NCBI RefSeq assembly: GCF_000471905.2
Contig: NW_006499436.1
Location: forward strand, 6,251,636 to 6,315,635
From: Amborella trichopoda
Lineage: Eukaryota > Streptophyta > Magnoliopsida > Amborellales > Amborellaceae
DNA: 64,000 nt
Reading direction: 5' to 3'
The notes beneath the pieces are model-generated. The model searched no databases and had not been told where the DNA came from. It was given only the letters and a program-made list of their open reading frames with translations. Position numbers and translations under genes: made by a program. This document shows positions 1 through 11,874 of the stretch, in pieces (the first letter of the stretch is position 1; every line of letters starts with the position of its first letter).

Positions 1-1060
1 ATGTCGGACTCCAAATGATCACAATTAAATTTGGCACCCTAGAAAATTTATCATATTATGGGACTTGACTTTTTTAGAGTTCCGTGCCAAATTAATGACG
101 TATCATTTTGGGTCCTTTACATGGATGGGATAGGGTCCTATAGGATCATTTGAGGGTCCTATAAGATCATTTATCATATATATATATATATCCAATTTGG
201 ATAGCACAAATGAGATCCTTGTCTCGTGCACTACACCACAGCATTATGGAGGATTATAGATATTACCGTGACGATAAAACTGGGGTTTTATCAAGCCATG
301 CAAAATAAGACATCATTTCCAATGTGCTACATGTTTGAAAGCATGCCCATATTTAGTATTTGATAATTAGGCAATAGAACTTGAATCAGAATACCAAATC
401 ATATCCCCTGTTCTCCCTGCCTTTTAAGTAGCTCACACAAACATACAAAATATATATGGTTTCGGGTATGCAAACCAGTTCTTTCAAGCTTGTAGCACCT
501 ATCAACTATTTACCCATTGTCCGTTATATTTTTTCATTTTAGCCAAGATATTCATTCTTCTAAATACTTCTAAATTAGAATAATTAAGTTTAGGTTTGAC
601 TCATATGGGTTATTTAATTATTGAAACTTTTTTCCCTGTTTGACCTAGCCATGTAAAGTGAGTAGATCTTATACCTTTTGTTTACTTAAGCTGCCTAGTG
701 TGCTTCCATTGATAACTTAGAGTTCTGACATGAAGAATCACACAATCACTTTCCATACATGCCCAAAAAGAGCTTCGAATTTTCTAGGTTACAGATTCTC
801 CCACTCTACAATGAGGGCTTTCACTTTCTAGGCCATTATCTCATTGGCATTGATCATGAGAATTTTAAGCTCTCCAAGTCTCTCATCGGCCTCCTTAAGT
901 GTTTGAATTCAAGAGGATGTAATGTGCCTTACATAAGCACATGTCCAACAATATTTTGCAATTTTCGGACTGAGAACCTTTCACATAGGACACCATATCT
1001 CCCAAATTTTATATGAACGTCCTTTGAGATTTTTTATTCTCATAAAATAAACTCAAAAAC
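1..1060. other. AT-rich intergenic sequence, no gene recognised
   Basis: The stretch is AT-rich and interrupted by stops. A short open frame at 759-1016 (+) has no recognisable motif, no convincing splice context and no family resemblance that I can see, so I do not call it a gene. A short (ta)n run lies near 176-190. Confidence 0.5.
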
Positions 1061-1069
1061 ACAATGGAA

Positions 1070-1620
1070 AAACTTTGGATGGGCCCCAAAGCATTCTATT
1101 CAAGGGGAGTATGAATTATGTCACAATTTAGATTTTGTTGCAGAAAACATGACGACCATCATCCAATAAAATCACAATTATTCCCAATTCCCAAGAGTTT
1201 CTCTCAAATTTTTCGTATAAAACTAGACCTAAAAAATAAATAGGAAAATTTAGTGTGAGCCTATGAATTAATCACATTCACACCATAATTCAGATCCTCC
1301 TGCAAAAAGAATCAGGATGGGCAACCTCTAGTAAAATCATAATTTTTCCCAATTCACAAGGAGTTTTTCTCTCAAATTTCTTTGATTTAAAACTAGATTA
1401 GGAAACTTGGTGTGAACCCCAAATCATGTTGTTCAGTAGGAGTATGAATTAGTGATATTCACATCATAATTCAGATTGTGCTTAGAAAAATCAGGATGAG
1501 CACCCTTCAATGAAATAGCTTTTTCTCCTAATCTATAAGAATTTTCTCCCGCGATTTTTTTTGTTCGAAACTAGAATCAAAACCACATTAGAAAAACAAA
1601 TTTTCACCCAAAGATCTAGT
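1070..1620. repeat. Degenerate tandem repeat, three units of about 165-180 bp
   Basis: The phrase cataattcagat, followed by a purine-rich tract and an atcaggatg-like block, recurs near 1120, 1284 and 1465. Between these lie matching blocks (ttcccaattc, ttctctcaaattt, aaactaga). The units are diverged and carry small indels. No coding potential is visible in any of the three copies, so this reads as old tandem duplication. Confidence 0.6.
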
Positions 1621-2890
1621 TGATTTATAGTATTGATATGCCGCAAAAAAGAGTAAAAAGTTATTGGTTCTGCAATGTCAGATCTAACACCTCTCAATGA
1701 TAAGCCCATAACTTTCAAGTCCTATATATCTTTTTTTTTGGGGTAAATAAGTGCTATATTTATCTGCCATTGAAATTTTGCTCAAAATCACAGAAGAAAA
1801 ATATAGTTTGCCTAAGAAAATACCTCATCTATGAGTTCAATATGGTGCACCAAAAACAACACAACTGTACGTCTACCAAGTGCTTTTTGATAGGTGTATT
1901 TCTGCCATAAAAGCTACGGCTCCCATGTTCCTGACTCAAAACCCAACAAAAGCAACAAAAAAAAAATGGAAAAAAAACGACAGTAAGGGTCTGATATCAA
2001 TAGAAAGTATTAATGTTGGACGTGCATAGGTGTTTGTAAATAAAAATGTTTAACGACTTTTTAGGTGTGCCTACTTACATATACCGCTTACAATGTAAAA
2101 ATAATCTAGATAAACCCACTACAATCTAAAGTTTACACTAGCTTCCATAAAACATCCTTTTTTTATTCATAATATTAGAAAAATATAATACATAAGCTAA
2201 TCAAGAATAATAGGAAGCCTTTACAAGAAACTAGTTGCTTCATATCACCTTCAAAAACTTCGCACACCCCACTCCGCATCACCTAGCTCAATGGCGCATT
2301 AATCAAGATCCCTTTTGAACCTTGCCATAACTCAAGATGCATCGTTTCTCTTCCAGTGTGGGTCGTGCCAACCCTAGGGTGGGCATGGCAACCCCTTAGG
2401 GCAAGGGAGATAGAGAGAGAGGAGAGAGAGTGGCATGGAGGCTACACTAAGAGAGAGGCCATACTCATATTGTCTCAGGGTTTCAAAGGATTATTTATAA
2501 CGGTTTCTCAAAATTATCTATAAATGTTGATCTATGGTGATCTATAGGTTGAAGAGATGTTTTAACGTAGCCTTAAATTTAGTAAATCATTCATTATGAT
2601 GAAGGAAAAATTCGAAAACTATTCTCTCTCAATTTCCTTAATACATGACCTTTTAAGAATTTTTTAGCACTATATTTGAAATTATATAGAGAGACAATTG
2701 AAATACTTCTATAAAAAATAAATAAAAATAAGGCTTATTACAATAAAATCATATTATTTCAATCATATTATTTCAATGACTTATCATGTTGAAACCAAAG
2801 TCTATTCATATTAGAAGACATGTGATTCTATGTAAGTGCCAAATGTATGCAATAGGAAATGATATCATGATGACATTAGAATGGTACAAG

Positions 2891-2998
2891 TTATTATTAG
2901 AAAATCTTTTTAGAATGATGATGATGTTATTATTAGAAAATATTTTTAAAATGATGATGATGTTATTATTAGAAAATATTTTTGGAATGGTGTGATGA
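2891..2998 (+). repeat. 36-bp tandem repeat, three units
   Basis: The block starting ttattattagaaaat begins at 2891, 2927 and 2963, an exact 36-bp period, each followed by a gatgatgatg run. Because 36 is divisible by three, it makes an in-frame 12-residue repeat in a short open frame (2786-2995). That frame has no other support, so I treat it as non-coding minisatellite DNA. Confidence 0.75.
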
Positions 2999-4386
2999 TG
3001 ACTTTAATTCTACATTTCAGTGAAATTTTGTGACAAAAAAGAAAGAAATAATAGTTTATAGGAAGTGCTAGTAAAAGATTGGTAATGCATTTCCCAAATT
3101 TCTTCATGACATAGCTAACAATGTATTTTCCAGGTTACATTTAAATACTACCCAAACAGTAACAATCCACTTGCAGATAATGTATTACGTCAGTAGTATA
3201 TTTCATAGACAATATATTTAAGTATCCAAAATGACCCCTTACTAAAATTCTTAAATTATGGAACCACTTCTCAAAATTTCCACAACCCACCTTACTTCCT
3301 TCCCTCACAAATCATAAAACTTAATATTACACAATATTACAAGATAACTTGCTAGGGAAGAAAGAAAACTTGCTAGGGAAGAAAGAAAGAAAAGGATCAA
3401 GAAGAAGTGAGGCGTGTGGGGGCATGGAGGTCGTTGTGGGCCCTATGCTCCACACCATATGCACCCTCCCCATTGGGCCCCATATAGGCTCCCCATAATT
3501 TTAGAAGCTCAAAACTAATTTTTAAACCAACCCACTTAAGTATTTTGAACCGACCCAATTTTTAAAATATTTGTGTATCTTTAAAAACTGAAAAACTCAT
3601 TTATCTTGAAGTAATAATGCGAAATAAAAAATAGAAAGCACTTGAAAAATTCATTTTAGTGATCTATAAATTTTATTTATACTACATTATTAAATTAAAG
3701 TTAAAAGGTCGACAAATATCACAAGAATAAGAGGGGAGAGGGTAGGTGCTTTTCAAATAGGACACCCTTGACTAAAAGACATCCCCTACAATTCCAGGAT
3801 TCACCATAATGAATCCTTACTAATTACTTATGGTTCCATGCTTTCATTCGTATTTATGTGACTCTTCGCCATTTGCTTTTTTGAAAGATAATTATGCACT
3901 AATTAATTATGAGTTATATATGTGTACGCTTTCTATGGTGAATTTTCACTAATTACATATGAGATACATTTTATCAATAGTGACTCTCCATAATTATCAT
4001 GACTCTTCACTAATTATTTATAAATGAAAAGGCATAATGCAAGGGTGCATATTTTCAATGGTGCTCCCTTACACTCTATTAGCAACAATAATTATTATTC
4101 TTCTATTAAATTATAACAATAACATAAACTAATTAATTTATTCTATGATTACTAAATGTAGTTTTAATTTAGTTGATTATGACCTCAATTATATTCTCTT
4201 CATGTTAATTACTTTGATGTATCAAATTCTATTTGTAATATTTAATGTCACCTATAAAATTTACTCATTTCGCTAAGCATGTGTCTAATACATTACAAAA
4301 AGTGACGTATACATATTCTCATTCGCCATGTTATTTCCTATATTATTGTTATCAATTTTGTGCTGTTTATATAACCTTTTGAACAT
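2999..4386. other. AT-rich intergenic sequence
   Basis: No exon, RNA gene or family-level repeat recognised. A 19-bp local duplication (acttgctagggaagaaaga) occurs at about 3349 and 3368. A GC-rich patch with gggccccat-like words lies at 3416-3485 and resembles the ggggtgggg/gggccc tract inside the LTRs at 37.4 and 43.4 kb, so it may be a diverged fragment of that LTR family. Confidence 0.4.
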
Positions 4387-4893
4387 GGGGAAAGCTTTTT
4401 ACATTCCCCAAGTTCTATGTTCCCCCTTATTCAACCGTCCACTTTTTAATGGAGGGCTAAGATTGCCCCAATCACAATGTCACGTCTCTACACTGTTTTA
4501 TTTTTTATTTTTTTTTCTATGAACTGTTTTAACACCAAAATTTGGATGTCCATTCCTATATTAAACTCGCACTAAAGAAAAATATAAAAACAATATTTTC
4601 AATAAAATAAAATAACCAAAACACCCCTAAAAACTTTAAAGGTTATTTTGGTCATTATTTTTTATCGAAAAATTATTGTTAATATTTTTTATAGGTGCGC
4701 CCCAATGAGAAGATGGCACGTACCACATTTCATATTCAAAACAATTGTATTAAAAAAACTAAAAATAAAATACTTTGAGATGTTGGATCTAGGATCAAAC
4801 GGTGAGTGGTTCTCTTGATAAAAAATGGATGGCTGGATGGTAGTGGGAACCTAGAACTTCTATGTTATAGGGAGAACATAGAAAGCTTTCCCT
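4387..4893. mobile_element. MITE-B copy 1 (about 0.5 kb, ~40-bp terminal inverted repeats)
   Basis: The left end gggaaagctttttacattcc and the reverse complement of the right end gggaaagctttctatgttct form an imperfect inverted repeat of about 40 bp. The interior is AT-rich and has no open frame. A second member is at 47586-48095 and shares the interior blocks around aaataaaataa and the cattattttttatcg-like segment. The absence of any transposase fits a non-autonomous MITE. The target-site duplication is not clear, so the superfamily is left open. Confidence 0.6.
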
Positions 4894-5140
4894 TTGATAA
4901 GACCTGCAAAGAAAATACATCTTACTAATAAAAGATTAAAAGACATTCGAATGCAACAGTAAAGGTTATGCGAATACATTGAGACACTTGACCTAGGCTA
5001 GTTCTATGATCCATAATCGATCCTCTCAAACCAACTCAATGGAACCTATGGCCTACAGTCTATCACAAGGCCTTATGCTTAGTCCATCAAAATTGGTTAC
5101 TAAATGGAGGAAACACGGGCATCGTGTGTGGATTTTTGGT

Positions 5141-5820
5141 GCTCCCTAAGTACAAGTCATATCTCGTATAGATATGTGCACATGTGTACACTTTGAGCCA
5201 ACAGGTCACTTCCTATAGAATTGGTTATCATTTACCTGCCTTGCAATAGTAATTTTGAGGATTTAGGACCTTGCCCTTACAAACTACATCATGGTGTAGA
5301 CCAACATTCTTTTTGGGCAATCTGCTTTGGGCAACTCTCTGACCTTAACAAGGTTAATCCTATTAACCTTCTATGGTTGTTCCATATTCCCAGGACTAAA
5401 AGGTTTTGGGCTCCACTCCCAAGCCTATAGCACTGAACTCGAGTGAGTCAACAGCAGTATAGACACAGTTGAGTCAACTTGGGATATGACTTGCTCCCTA
5501 GGTACAAGTCATATCCCGTATATACATCTGCACATTTGCATAATGGTGTAGGGGGACCTCTCTTCAGCATTTGTATGCCTTGACCCAACAGGTCACATCC
5601 AATAGACGTTGTTATCATATTGACTTGCCTTGCAATAGTAATTTTGAGGCCCTTGCCCTTACAAGCCACCAATATCACCTTCGAGACCAACATTCTCCTC
5701 GGCCAATTACCTTGGGCATCTCTTAGACCTTAACGAGGCTAACCCAACTAACCCTCTATAGTTGTGCCATATTCTCAAGGCTAAAGGGTTTTGGACTCCA
5801 CTCCCAGGCTTACAGCACCA
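5141..5820. repeat. Tandem duplication, two copies of about 0.3 kb, offset 352 bp
   Basis: Copy 1 (5141-5434) and copy 2 (5493-5820) share gctccctaagtacaagtcat, ccttgcaatagtaattttga, a gaccttaac block and a ggttttggctccactccca-like block in the same order. Divergence is moderate with small indels. Both are broken by stops on both strands. Copy 2 ends just where a candidate hAT remnant begins, near 5820. The origin is unknown. Confidence 0.7.
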
Positions 5821-6925
5821 AAAAAGTCCGTCGATTTTTCATTTTTGAAAAATCGACCGATTAACTTGGAGTCGATCCTCGGCCGATCTTGAGTTTGCCT
5901 GATTCCATAGGTTTGTATTGGGCAATTTTCATTCAATGTGCTAATCAACCAATTTATTGTACAAATTAGCACTTATCGGCTGATTTGTGCACTAATTAGT
6001 GACTTGTTGTATGGATTGGTAGATTTATGCACTGTTACAGTGCAAGATTTTTGCGGGCCTCTACGATCTTTTATAGCAACTGATGAGGGGAATGTGGCGG
6101 AAGCCGCAGAAGTCATGGAGGAAGACGATGAGGGCATCGATGATGATGACGACGATGATGATGGGAAAATACGAGATGATTGGCATGAACCAACAGTTGT
6201 ACAATGTGAGGTCTCGCAAGGTACTAGGAACTCCACAACAGAAGAAGATGTACTTAGTTTAGTTTGGGAAGAAGTCGAGAGAGCCAGGCACAACAGCTAC
6301 ACCCCTGGACAGAGATGCATAGGTCGCGAGCGCCGTAGGTTAATTATTTAGAACAACAATGAGGGGCAAAACACAGGCCAAGGAGGTCAGGAGCATAAGC
6401 AGTTTCAAAGTCTAGGTGACTATGGCCTAGGGACTTCACAAAGTAATATTCCTACTTGACAAGGAGGTACTGCTGCTGCCCTACAGACTCCACTTCATGG
6501 CAATTTTTTCCCTTGTCAACCCTGATAGTGAAACTCAAGAAAATCCTGAATCCCATCGTCGATCTTAATATTTTTTAGCAGTGCTTTTTTTTTACTATTG
6601 TGTAATGTGTAATCTCCTTCAATTACTAATTTATTGAAAAAGTACTGCTTCAGGCGCCTAAAAATTTTCTCTGAATCCAATTATGCCTATAATATTTTTT
6701 TTTGTTTTGCTTATTTTGTGTGACAATATAAAAAAATACATATAAAATTGAAATATTTTTACAATTTTTTTCTATTTTTTTGGGATTTTTTACTCCCATT
6801 TCATTTTGCAGTATAAACTCAGCACTAATCGACCGACTAAATCGCAGTTGGAGTCGGACTAACTAATTTGGTCGGGCCATGACCGACTTATTGGCTCTAC
6901 TCGTTATTTTGAACACCGGTCAACA
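5821..6925 (+). mobile_element. Possible hAT-like transposon remnant
   Basis: Both ends carry diverged copies of the word tcggtcgatta or tcgaccgatta in opposite orientations, as expected for subterminal repeats. The left end has a perfect hairpin (5831-5842 against 5847-5858). Inside, an open frame at about 6070-6351 (+) encodes a strongly acidic tail with a run of eight Asp, then a charged segment. Acidic tails occur at the C-terminus of some hAT transposases, but no dimerisation motif is visible. I could not find a clean 8-bp target duplication. This is a suggestion only. Confidence 0.3.
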
Positions 6926-7149
6926 TGCACTACGAAAGCATGAACTCTGATCCCCCATGGACCACACTCCCAATGAAGTATAATATCACTATAGTCATAA
7001 TTTTATATGATTTCAGGGCTTTGAGGCCACATAACCCAACATAGAGTAACAAAAAAGCAACCCCTTATCTTTTTTTTAGGATTCAAGAATCCACTTAGAT
7101 GTGGAAACAAGAACCCTGAAAGTTAGATCCCATCACGAATATGTATTTC

Positions 7150-7860
7150 ACTAATTAAGAACAAAATCAATGAGTACGTACCATAATACGAGCATGAGAA
7201 AAAAAGGCAGAACACACACACACACACTATAAGAACATAGATTTATGTGGCTCGCCCTAGAGGCGTTATGTCCTTGGACATGACAAACTAAAATCCACTA
7301 TACTAATGAGGGTTACATGGCATATTTTGGGACACAGAGAAAACTTCCTAACCCTCGACAAGACCTAATCAAATAACTCATTTAGACCAGTTGTCCTGAC
7401 CGACATTATCCATCAAATCTCCCATCTGTATTCCATAATTAAACCACTACCCAGAAATTAATCTTGAGAGCAACTAAGACTTTCTCTCACTATAATGAAC
7501 TATCTCCCAAAATCTCCCGTGGAACTACTTCCATATAAGAATCAACATATTTAGATTGCAGAGTTTCTCTTTATAAGAAGCTCACTTCTCTTTATATAAG
7601 GTTCTTACCTCTCTCTTCAAGGGAAGCCACCTTTCCTATATTGTAACCCAATTAGGATACATATTCCTTTATCTCATTCCATGTATATACGTTATCAATC
7701 TCATACCGGATATAAATCTTAAAAATGTCACATATATCTTAAAACCTAAAAGATATATCTAAATGTCCTAATCTTATTAGATTTCATTTTTCTTTATCCA
7801 ATTTTAACCCTAATTGTGGAAGGATTTTTATCCAATGGTGATTTTGCTCATCACTTTCTC
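7150..7860 (-). mobile_element. LTR-retrotransposon LTR-like remnant
   Basis: The segment around 7233-7290 has the layout common in plant LTRs: a gatttatgtggctcg-like word, then a tatgtcc/ggacatgaca block and aaaatccactatact. Its borders cannot be fixed. It is not clearly alignable to the LTR at 8071-8711, so it probably comes from another family. No pol domain remains beside it. Confidence 0.35.
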
Positions 7861-8070
7861 ACATTGACCATGTCAATATCCATCAGATAACTTTATGATT
7901 TTTAACTTTTTTACCAAATAAATCCCTTGGTCATTCATTCTGAAAGATATTTTGCTTATCATCATATTTTTCTACCTTAAATAAAACACTTGCATATTTT
8001 GTTTTGTGCTTTTCTTTAACCGAGTGCACAACCATTATTCTCATACCAAATTATCCACTTTAATACCATG

Positions 8071-8711
8071 TGTGAAAGCTCTAAAATCTGACAGGTTGAT
8101 TTTTTGAAAAGTAAATAGTGAGAAAAACACAACAATTAAACAACAATCAGGAAAAAAAAAATGAAAGAAATAATGCCAAAAAGAACACTAAAAATTTTAG
8201 TGTGATTCATTACAATTGTTACTACATCCACGAGCAAAGACAATTGATTTTTTTTCACTGAGAAATAGAAAGAAAAGAGTATAAGAAAGCCTTTAACCGA
8301 GAGAACCAAAGATATAAACCAAGTCTCTCATTAGCCTCTGTACATTTTCTCTCTCTCTATACCCTAGGTTTCTCTTTCTATACAGAAGCCAATGACTCTT
8401 GACACCTTAACCTTCTCTCTCTCTACATGCTATTTATAGAGAAAGAAGGAAATCCAAAAGAGACTTAAGTGTATGACTCTTTATCTTATCTTCCTATTTA
8501 CAGTAAAAAAGCTTATTCCATAAACTCACTCCTTTTAATGAGTTTTTCATATGGGAAATATAAATTCCTAAAAGTAAGGATTGTCTTTCCCCAAAATATG
8601 AAAGAATCTCCCACAAAATTAAGAAACCAAAAAGTCCCTTTAAACTAGGAGACCTAAAACCAATCCCAAAAAATAATCCTATGCGACTTGGGATGCAAGA
8701 CACATCCAACA
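8071..8711 (-). mobile_element. LTR of a copia-type element (minus orientation)
   Basis: Read on the minus strand the block starts TGTTGGATGTGTC and ends ...GCTTTCACA, giving TG...CA termini. Just inside, at 8059-8070, is a sequence resembling the initiator-methionine tRNA primer site (ATGGTATTAAAG on the minus strand). A TATA box (CTATAAATAGC on the minus strand) sits near 8429-8439. The length of 641 bp is ordinary for an LTR. The internal coding region would lie to the left and is not recognisable, so this is a fragment. Confidence 0.55.
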
Positions 8712-8859
8712 CTCGCACAAGCTTTTGCACGTTCTTCTCTATTAGAGGTACCTTAGATGGGTCAATAATCTCAACTGCCTATTTGCCCCATCTTCTCTAT
8801 AAAACTCCCATGCACTTGCATGGCTTCCTGCTCGATTTCACCTTCTCTTTCTCTCTCTC

Positions 8860-9900
8860 TCTCTCTAAATCGCTCTCCACCTTATTTGTTTCTCCATGGC
8901 TACTATCTTTAAAGCTGCTATCCTTAATTCTAAAAAGCGACGTAGATCTCTTGGATCCATCTCTCACTACTAATTTTATTTGTGTTTTTCATGACCGTTA
9001 TTCACTTAAGAATCAGAATCAGAATCAATGGCTTCTCAAACTCTCTGTAGGGAGTGAGATACCATAGAAGAAAAACGATAATCTTTATGGCACCAAAACA
9101 AATTTGCAGCAGTATAAAAATAGTTCCATATTTTTTCCAACTTGTATTTGATAAAGTTGCAACTTTTTTGAGCCACGAGGCTCATTTTATTTGACGTCCA
9201 AACTTAGCCCTAGAATTTAGAGAAATTTAAAAGGAGCCACCAATTTAAATACCCAACTTGCATGACCCAAAGCTACATTTTAATATCACTAGAACAAAAC
9301 CAAAGGGGAAAAGAAAACCATGTGATCGTACACAATAGGTTTTGAAAGGTAAATATTCCTATGCTATAATCCACTAGGTTATGAAAAAGGGGCTGCATAT
9401 TATACAACTAGTTATCTTTAGTGGAAGGCTACAATTACCCTTAGCTTTAGATGCTAAGTTCAACAACTTGAAATACGTTACAAAGTTCAAAAACTTTTTT
9501 TTCAAATATAATCAATAGTAAGCAACCAGTCACTTGAATATATGTCCAATAACTAAAGCTGATATTAATATCCTTGTACCAAAATTAAATAAACTTATTG
9601 TATACTTTTCTATAAAAATCACTTAAAGAGTTTTTGTAATGAACCAAGTGTGGGGAAAACAGACCGATTTTCTTGTAATTGACCACTTGACTTTGGGCCA
9701 CACGAGCGATTGCCGTCCAATCAATAGGTGGATGGAGAAGATGGGTCCCGCAATTGGGATCTTGCCATATTCTTATGGTTTCCACTCTCTCCGCCATTGT
9801 TCATCTTGCTTGGTTGTTGATGACCTAAACAAGTATGGTTTTCTATTGATCATTATTATCATCTGAACTTTATCCCAACTATTCTGAGTTGGCTTACAAT
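8860..9900. other. AT-rich intergenic sequence
   Basis: Short open frames on both strands at 8.7-9.1 and 9.6-9.9 kb have no recognisable domain and no splice support. A (ct)n run lies near 8848-8868. Nothing more can be supported. Confidence 0.4.
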
Positions 9901-10150
9901 TTTCCATTAATCCTTGGTTTAAAAATACACTTATTTCACTTTTTTATGGTGGAGCTCCAGGGTACTTGTTTGTATGAAAAGCCACAAGAAGCTCCAAAAT
10001 TGTTTTCGATAATGGGAAAAATAAGACATGCATTTCCGATAGCTTTGCTAAAAAAACCCAAAGAAAGAGAGAGAATGGCATTTGGAAACCAATAAATTGT
10101 CTCAGGCACGTGGTGTACATAATTACATAACAAAAATCCCAAAAGATTAT

Positions 10151-10374
10151 GCAATTATGAACCACTACTACCATCGACCACTAATACAAACATCTTTGTA
10201 CTCCCAGTCAAGCCTCAGGAAGCTACAGTATTTTCTGCAAAACAAGTTCACTTTGTAGAAAAGTTTGCAATTATGAACCTGTATTCCAATCATCTTTATA
10301 CTCCAGTATGCCTCAGGAAGCTCCAATGTTTTCTGTAGAACAAACATATTCACTTTGTAAGTCGAAAGTCAACC
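10151..10374. repeat. Tandem duplication with ~116-bp period
   Basis: The words gcaattatgaacc, catctttntactcc, gcctcaggaagct and cactttgta recur in order, from 10151 and again from 10267. A third, partial and older copy of the aagctcca...tgttttc part is seen near 9985-10010. The units are not coding. Confidence 0.65.
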
Positions 10375-10376
10375 AC

Positions 10377-10377
<1 letters not shown>

Positions 10378-10414
<37 letters not shown>
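10378..10414. repeat. (GA)n microsatellite
   Basis: About 17 uninterrupted ga units directly follow the tandem duplication. This is a simple repeat likely to vary in length between individuals. Confidence 0.9.
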
Positions 10415-10418
<4 letters not shown>

Positions 10419-11479
10419 CTCTTTAGAATGGCCAGAAATCATCTCCACTGGGCTTTGGCACAAAGATTTGATTGTATTCAGGCCTTGATGTCTGCAATAT
10501 GATTCAACAATGGGTCCATCACAAAAAGAACATAGAACGAATAGAACTCAATCCTGGTAAGAGCCTTTACATGAGAATTGGGGATATATAGCCATTTGCA
10601 GACAGAGGAGAGACATGTCATAATGGTGGCTGGGATTGTACTAAAAAACCAAGCAAAACTATAATTGGAGAACGATAGTGTCTTCAGAGGGGTATTGATT
10701 GTCAGATATGTAAAACGGTTTTACAATCGTAATAATATAATTGTTTTGTTCAGGCAATATTCTAGCACTAAGCGCAATGACTAGGCTTGAAACTTTAAGT
10801 GCTGCACCACACTATCCAATGTAAAATGACACAAGCTTATGGGCAAAACTTGAAAGTCTCATATTTCTGATTAGTACCTCCAACTGTCGAGCAGTTATTT
10901 TCCTCTTTTGTGATTATTCTGATTTTATTGAGCATAATACCATGCAATATGTATTTTGTTCCAAAAAAAAAAAAGATCCTGCAATATGTATGTCTCGGCA
11001 AAAATCACAGGTTCCTAAATACCATTTAGTGTACTACAAATGGGTACATCCACATTTTGCAAGACTCCATGCCATATGTTTGCTTCTGGCACACTCCCCA
11101 TAGTGTCATGTCAAGGCATGTTAGAGGTACTAAGTGGCCGAAGGCACTTTGTGTCTGCCCACTGGCGAACTCCAGGCATTCCTTGCAGGCAGGTGACTAG
11201 CGTCCAAGGAGATGTATAGAAACGGTATTATCCATGCTAACCCCATGGCTTAATACTCAGATCATTTGTGAAGGGAACACAAAAATGCCCTTAATGAACT
11301 GGAGTTTTTTCCCTTTGATGATTTGCATGAACCTGAACTATTTCAGGGAACAAAGAAGGGAAATTATCAGAAATGTACGTTTATTTTCGTCTAATTGGAA
11401 AAAAAACCATCAACTTTAGTAAACTTCGTCGACACCCTTTCCTCAATTTTGGCTTCTTCTTTTTTTTTACCAAAATAGC
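10415..11479. other. Intergenic sequence, nothing recognised
   Basis: No coding pattern, RNA gene or repeat-family match recognised on either strand. A short poly-A tract lies at 10963-10974. Confidence 0.4.
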
Positions 11480-11506
11480 CTTCATGGTAGTCATACTACC
11501 ATGAAG
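11480..11506. repeat. Perfect 12-bp hairpin
   Basis: The arm cttcatggtagt (11480-11491) is followed by a three-base loop and its exact reverse complement actaccatgaag (11495-11506). It sits just beyond the end of the aldo-keto reductase pseudogene. There is no T-rich tail typical of a pol III terminator, and no function is implied. Confidence 0.7.
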
Positions 11507-11558
11507 CCCAGTACTACCGTGAAGCCCTAGCATTATGGTACTTTAAGTATCGTAATGA

Positions 11559-11870
11559 CTACCCCATCGTATACGACATTTTAAATGCTGTGAAAACTGC
11601 CGTTGCATCTCCTATTGCTGAACTTTCAGGCCAATGAACCAAATACAAATTTGAAGTTCCGATACTCTTCAAAGAAACCCTAACTGAATTCTCGATCCTT
11701 CAATGAGCATTAGTTGTGCAATAAAGTTTAGAAGTCAAGAAAACATCCATTCTCTTCAGACCAGGGATTGCTCCATTGAAAGCCGCAGAAAGAGCTTGCT
11801 CAGTTTCATTGCTGTAGAGATAAGCACAATTGAAATGGTGATACCCAACTTTTAAAGCAGTCCTAACAGA
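11559..11870 (-). pseudogene. Aldo-keto reductase pseudogene fragment
   Basis: Reading down from 11870 gives about 104 codons matching the N-terminal part of plant aldo-keto reductases (NADPH-dependent carbonyl reduction, TIM-barrel fold): an ALKVGYHHFNCAYLYSNE segment, then GLKRMDVFLTSKLYCT, then SVRVSLKSIGTSNLYLVHWPES. Of the family's catalytic tetrad Asp-Tyr-Lys-His, the Tyr (LYSNE), Lys (TSK) and His (VHWPES) remain, while the Asp of the usual HFD motif is Asn. There is an in-frame stop at 11700-11702, and the frame ends at a TAG at 11559-11561. The start exon and the C-terminal half are missing. An L1 LINE begins within about 10 bp of its upstream edge and may have broken the gene. Confidence 0.7.
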
Positions 11871-11874
11871 TTCT

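Noticed and set aside
2786..2995. Leu/Met-rich 69-residue frame as a membrane protein
   Set aside because: Its apparent regularity comes only from the 36-bp tandem repeat.
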